Part shown: positions 62,368 to 64,000 of the stretch, one piece after another
Position numbering within the stretch: position 1 is the stretch's first letter
Layout: the number at the start of each line of letters is the position of its first letter
Translations under genes and position numbers: made by a program
Notes under the pieces: model-generated
What the model saw: only the letters and a program-made list of their open reading frames with translations
Told to the model about the DNA's origin: nothing
The model's database searches: none
Source: Thalassomonas sp. RHCl1
GTDB taxonomy: Bacteria; Pseudomonadota; Gammaproteobacteria; Enterobacterales; Alteromonadaceae
DNA length: 64,000 nucleotides
Direction: 5' to 3'
Assembly (NCBI RefSeq): GCF_947387555.1
Contig: NZ_CANDNZ010000016.1
Location: forward strand, 62,001-126,000

Positions 62368-64000
62368 ATGACACCTAAAATGGAACCATTGAAAACAATC
62401 ACTGACAGTTTGCCAGCAACTGATGACAGGCCAGGCTATCGTAGGGAAGATCAACATTTGTTTGACAGGCTATTGGCACAAGAAACGCCTGCTGCCAAAC
62501 AAGTAAAAAGCTCCCCCGATGAAAAGGTAGCGCATTCACGGGCATCAGTATTGTCATCTCCTGCTGTTCGGGAGACTCAAGCTGCCGTGCGACTTAAGGT
62601 CGATAACCTTCAAGAAAGCGAGGTTAATCAATTGACAGAGCGCTCGGCTTCTCCGACCGGTTCAAACTTGTCGGCAGATAATGTAGCTATGGCCAATAGC
62701 GCAATGAACATTGCAGGCAATAAGGCGGTGGAGAAGTCAGTGCTTGGCCGCCAAAGTGAAAATATGCCCCTTGAGGCAGCAGGGGAAAATGTTGATATTG
62801 CATCAAAGGCACCTGCTTTGGAAACAGCCTTTGAAGAAATCGATGCAAGCAATAATTCCCCTCGGGCTGTTCAGGCAGATAACAATATCTCTGCCCCTGT
62901 TAATAAAGAGACTGTGGGCGGGCAGGGAGACTCTAAAGATCAGCAGCTTTTGCTGGCGAAGACTGAGCTAAACACAAATATCAATGCTTTACCGGCAAGT
63001 GATGCCAACCAGGTGGTTGAACCGGTGAAAGAGCGCATCGTTTTTCAGGAAAGTTCACCAATGCCGGTTATGCCTGCTCCTGTCTCACAAGATGCCGGTG
63101 TTGCCTCTGTTATGAATAGCACGGCTGATGAAAAAATATCTTCTGAGACATGGCAAGTACCTTCGCAAGAAAAAACGGCTGTGCGGGAAAATGCTGTTGC
63201 TACATCTCAGTTACCTTCTTTGGAAACTGCCTTTGAAACCGTAGTTGATAGCATAAAGACCTCCGGAGTTGTTCAGGCAGATAACAATATCCCTGTCTTC
63301 TTTGAGAAGAGAGCAACAGATAAGGTGACAACAAGCGATCAGCGCCATGCTCACAATCAGCAACCTTTGCAGCCAAAGGAAAATATCACTGCCTTGCCTA
63401 AAGGTGATACTAATCGGGCAGTAGAAGCGGCGGGAGAAAGTATCGTTTCCCCGGGCCATTCGCCAATGGCGGTCATGAGCACTGTAATGGTGAATGAATC
63501 AATAAATAAAGACCTGAATAAGGCCACAGCAAAAAGTTTGACTGAAACTAACTTTGGTGAACCCCCTGCTGAGGTGCCAAGCCGCCGGGAAGTGCAGGTG
63601 CTTTTGGGAGAAAGAACAGCTGCTAAGGTGACAGCAAGCGATCAGGGAGATGCTCATCAGCAACAGACTTTGCAGCCAAAGGCAAATATCAAGACTTTGC
63701 CATCGGATGACAGCTATCAGCCGACTGAGCCGAAAGTTAAAAGCACAGCTTCTGCTGACCGTTCGTCAACGCCGGTTATGTCAACGGCGAACATAGTAAT
63801 AAATAAGGATACAGACAAGCCAGTAGCACCAAGTCTGCCTGGAACCAGCTCTGATAAAAGCGCTGCTGCAGACGTTCAAAGCAGACAAGAAACACAATCG
63901 GCTCCTGTGGTTATGCCGCCCAAAAATGTGTCTGAAAGTTCAACAACAAATGTCGTCACAAGTTCAGCCATAGTTTCATCAAGCGTGCGTCACGGTGATC
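62368..64000 (+). CDS. Repeat-rich Ser/Thr/Gln protein, possible SctP needle-length regulator; runs off right edge
   Basis: One frame stays open from ATG 62368 to the window end (~544 codons), with no good ribosome site; ATG 62380 is an alternative. Low complexity, hydrophilic, rich in Ala, Ser, Thr, Asn, Gln and Lys, with no signal or membrane span. Two copies of a ~134-residue unit begin LETAFE (62818, 63220) and contain VQADNNI, and a third partial copy shares KVT-SDQ and LQPK-NI segments. Position beside type III genes and a variable-length disordered N-terminus fit an SctP/FliK ruler protein, whose conserved domain is C-terminal and would lie outside. A secreted effector or adhesin is possible. 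Confidence 0.6.
   Translation, partial: MTPKMEPLKTITDSLPATDDRPGYRREDQHLFDRLLAQETPAAKQVKSSPDEKVAHSRASVLSSPAVRETQAAVRLKVDNLQESEVNQLTERSASPTGSNLSADNVAMANSAMNIAGNKAVEKSVLGRQSENMPLEAAGENVDIASKAPALETAFEEIDASNNSPRAVQADNNISAPVNKETVGGQGDSKDQQLLLAKTELNTNINALPASDANQVVEPVKERIVFQESSPMPVMPAPVSQDAGVASVMNSTADEKISSETWQVPSQEKTAVRENAVATSQLPSLETAFETVVDSIKTSGVVQADNNIPVFFEKRATDKVTTSDQRHAHNQQPLQPKENITALPKGDTNRAVEAAGESIVSPGHSPMAVMSTVMVNESINKDLNKATAKSLTETNFGEPPAEVPSRREVQVLLGERTAAKVTASDQGDAHQQQTLQPKANIKTLPSDDSYQPTEPKVKSTASADRSSTPVMSTANIVINKDTDKPVAPSLPGTSSDKSAAADVQSRQETQSAPVVMPPKNVSESSTTNVVTSSAIVSSSVRHGD
62818..63780 (+). repeat. Degenerate in-frame tandem repeats within the right-edge gene
   Basis: GTTCAGGCAGATAACAATAT recurs exactly in units 1 and 2. 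TTGGAAAC(A/T)GCCTTTGAA opens both units (62818 and 63220, 402 bp apart). GTGACA(A/G)CAAGCGATCAG recurs in units 2 and 3 (63324 and 63628), as does TTTGCAGCCAAAGG. Spacing is always a multiple of three or close to it, consistent with repeat copy change in a protein-coding gene. Confidence 0.65.

Noticed and set aside
62628-62852. Minus-strand ORFs in the right-edge repeat gene (also 63211-63459)
   Set aside because: Repeats keep the plus frame open and spaced in codons; the reverse frames are by-products of composition.
1-64000. CRISPR arrays, tRNA or rRNA genes, insertion sequences, MbtH-like gene
   Set aside because: Looked for and not seen; the operons appear uninterrupted by mobile elements.

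Overview
The window looks like the chromosome of a marine gammaproteobacterium of the Alteromonadales, probably Colwelliaceae (Thalassomonas-like). That placement is an inference from gene content (large NRPS operon, Mrp antiporter, Prg/Ysc-type type III secretion) and moderate GC; no rRNA gene is present to confirm it. Four blocks are visible.

(1) Positions 1-33074, all on the minus strand and read right to left: one secondary-metabolite operon. The order of translation is a periplasmic penicillin-acylase-family hydrolase, a SyrD/PvdE-type peptide-exporting ABC transporter, NRPS1 (3 modules), an ATP-grasp-like enzyme, NRPS2 (1 module), NRPS3 (3 modules, two with epimerization domains) and NRPS4, which runs off the left edge. 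Genes overlap by ATGA or lie within about 100 bp of each other. NRPS2, 3 and 4 each begin with a TubC-type docking domain; NRPS1 instead begins with a starter-like condensation domain. By-eye specificity codes give a draft chain of acyl - basic residue - Ala - beta-amino-acid-like - Gly-like - D-X - D-Thr - Cys-like - further residue(s). Acyl start, PvdE-like exporter and Ntn-acylase together resemble the acylate, export, deacylate logic of pyoverdine. The thioesterase and the remaining modules lie outside the window.

(2) Positions 33.1-40.4 kb: a DsbA-fold isomerase gene, then a tight plus-strand operon of a CxxC secreted protein, a DsbD/CcdA-like membrane protein, a TlpA-like thioredoxin, an ECF sigma factor and a probable membrane anti-sigma factor. 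This looks like a self-regulated periplasmic thiol-redox unit. A secreted FG-GAP-repeat protein (minus) and a small Cys-rich orphan follow.

(3) Positions 40.4-53.3 kb: a group-3-like Mrp cation/proton antiporter operon (E-F-G-A'B-C-D-D-small-D, minus strand) behind a UspA-tandem gene; then a TetR regulator divergent from a small unknown protein, and a double nitrilase-fold protein in which neither half shows the catalytic cysteine.

(4) Positions 53.3-64 kb: part of a type III secretion island. On the minus strand, a CesT-like chaperone, SctF needle, SctI rod, SctJ lipoprotein ring and SctK are followed by a 700-aa large needle-tip/translocator candidate; a 632-aa paralog follows with its own upstream region. 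The ~118 bp upstream of the chaperone operon is duplicated upstream of the 632-aa paralog. Divergently, an ECF sigma factor is followed by a long Ser/Thr/Gln-rich protein with internal repeats, open at the right edge, which could be the needle-length regulator.
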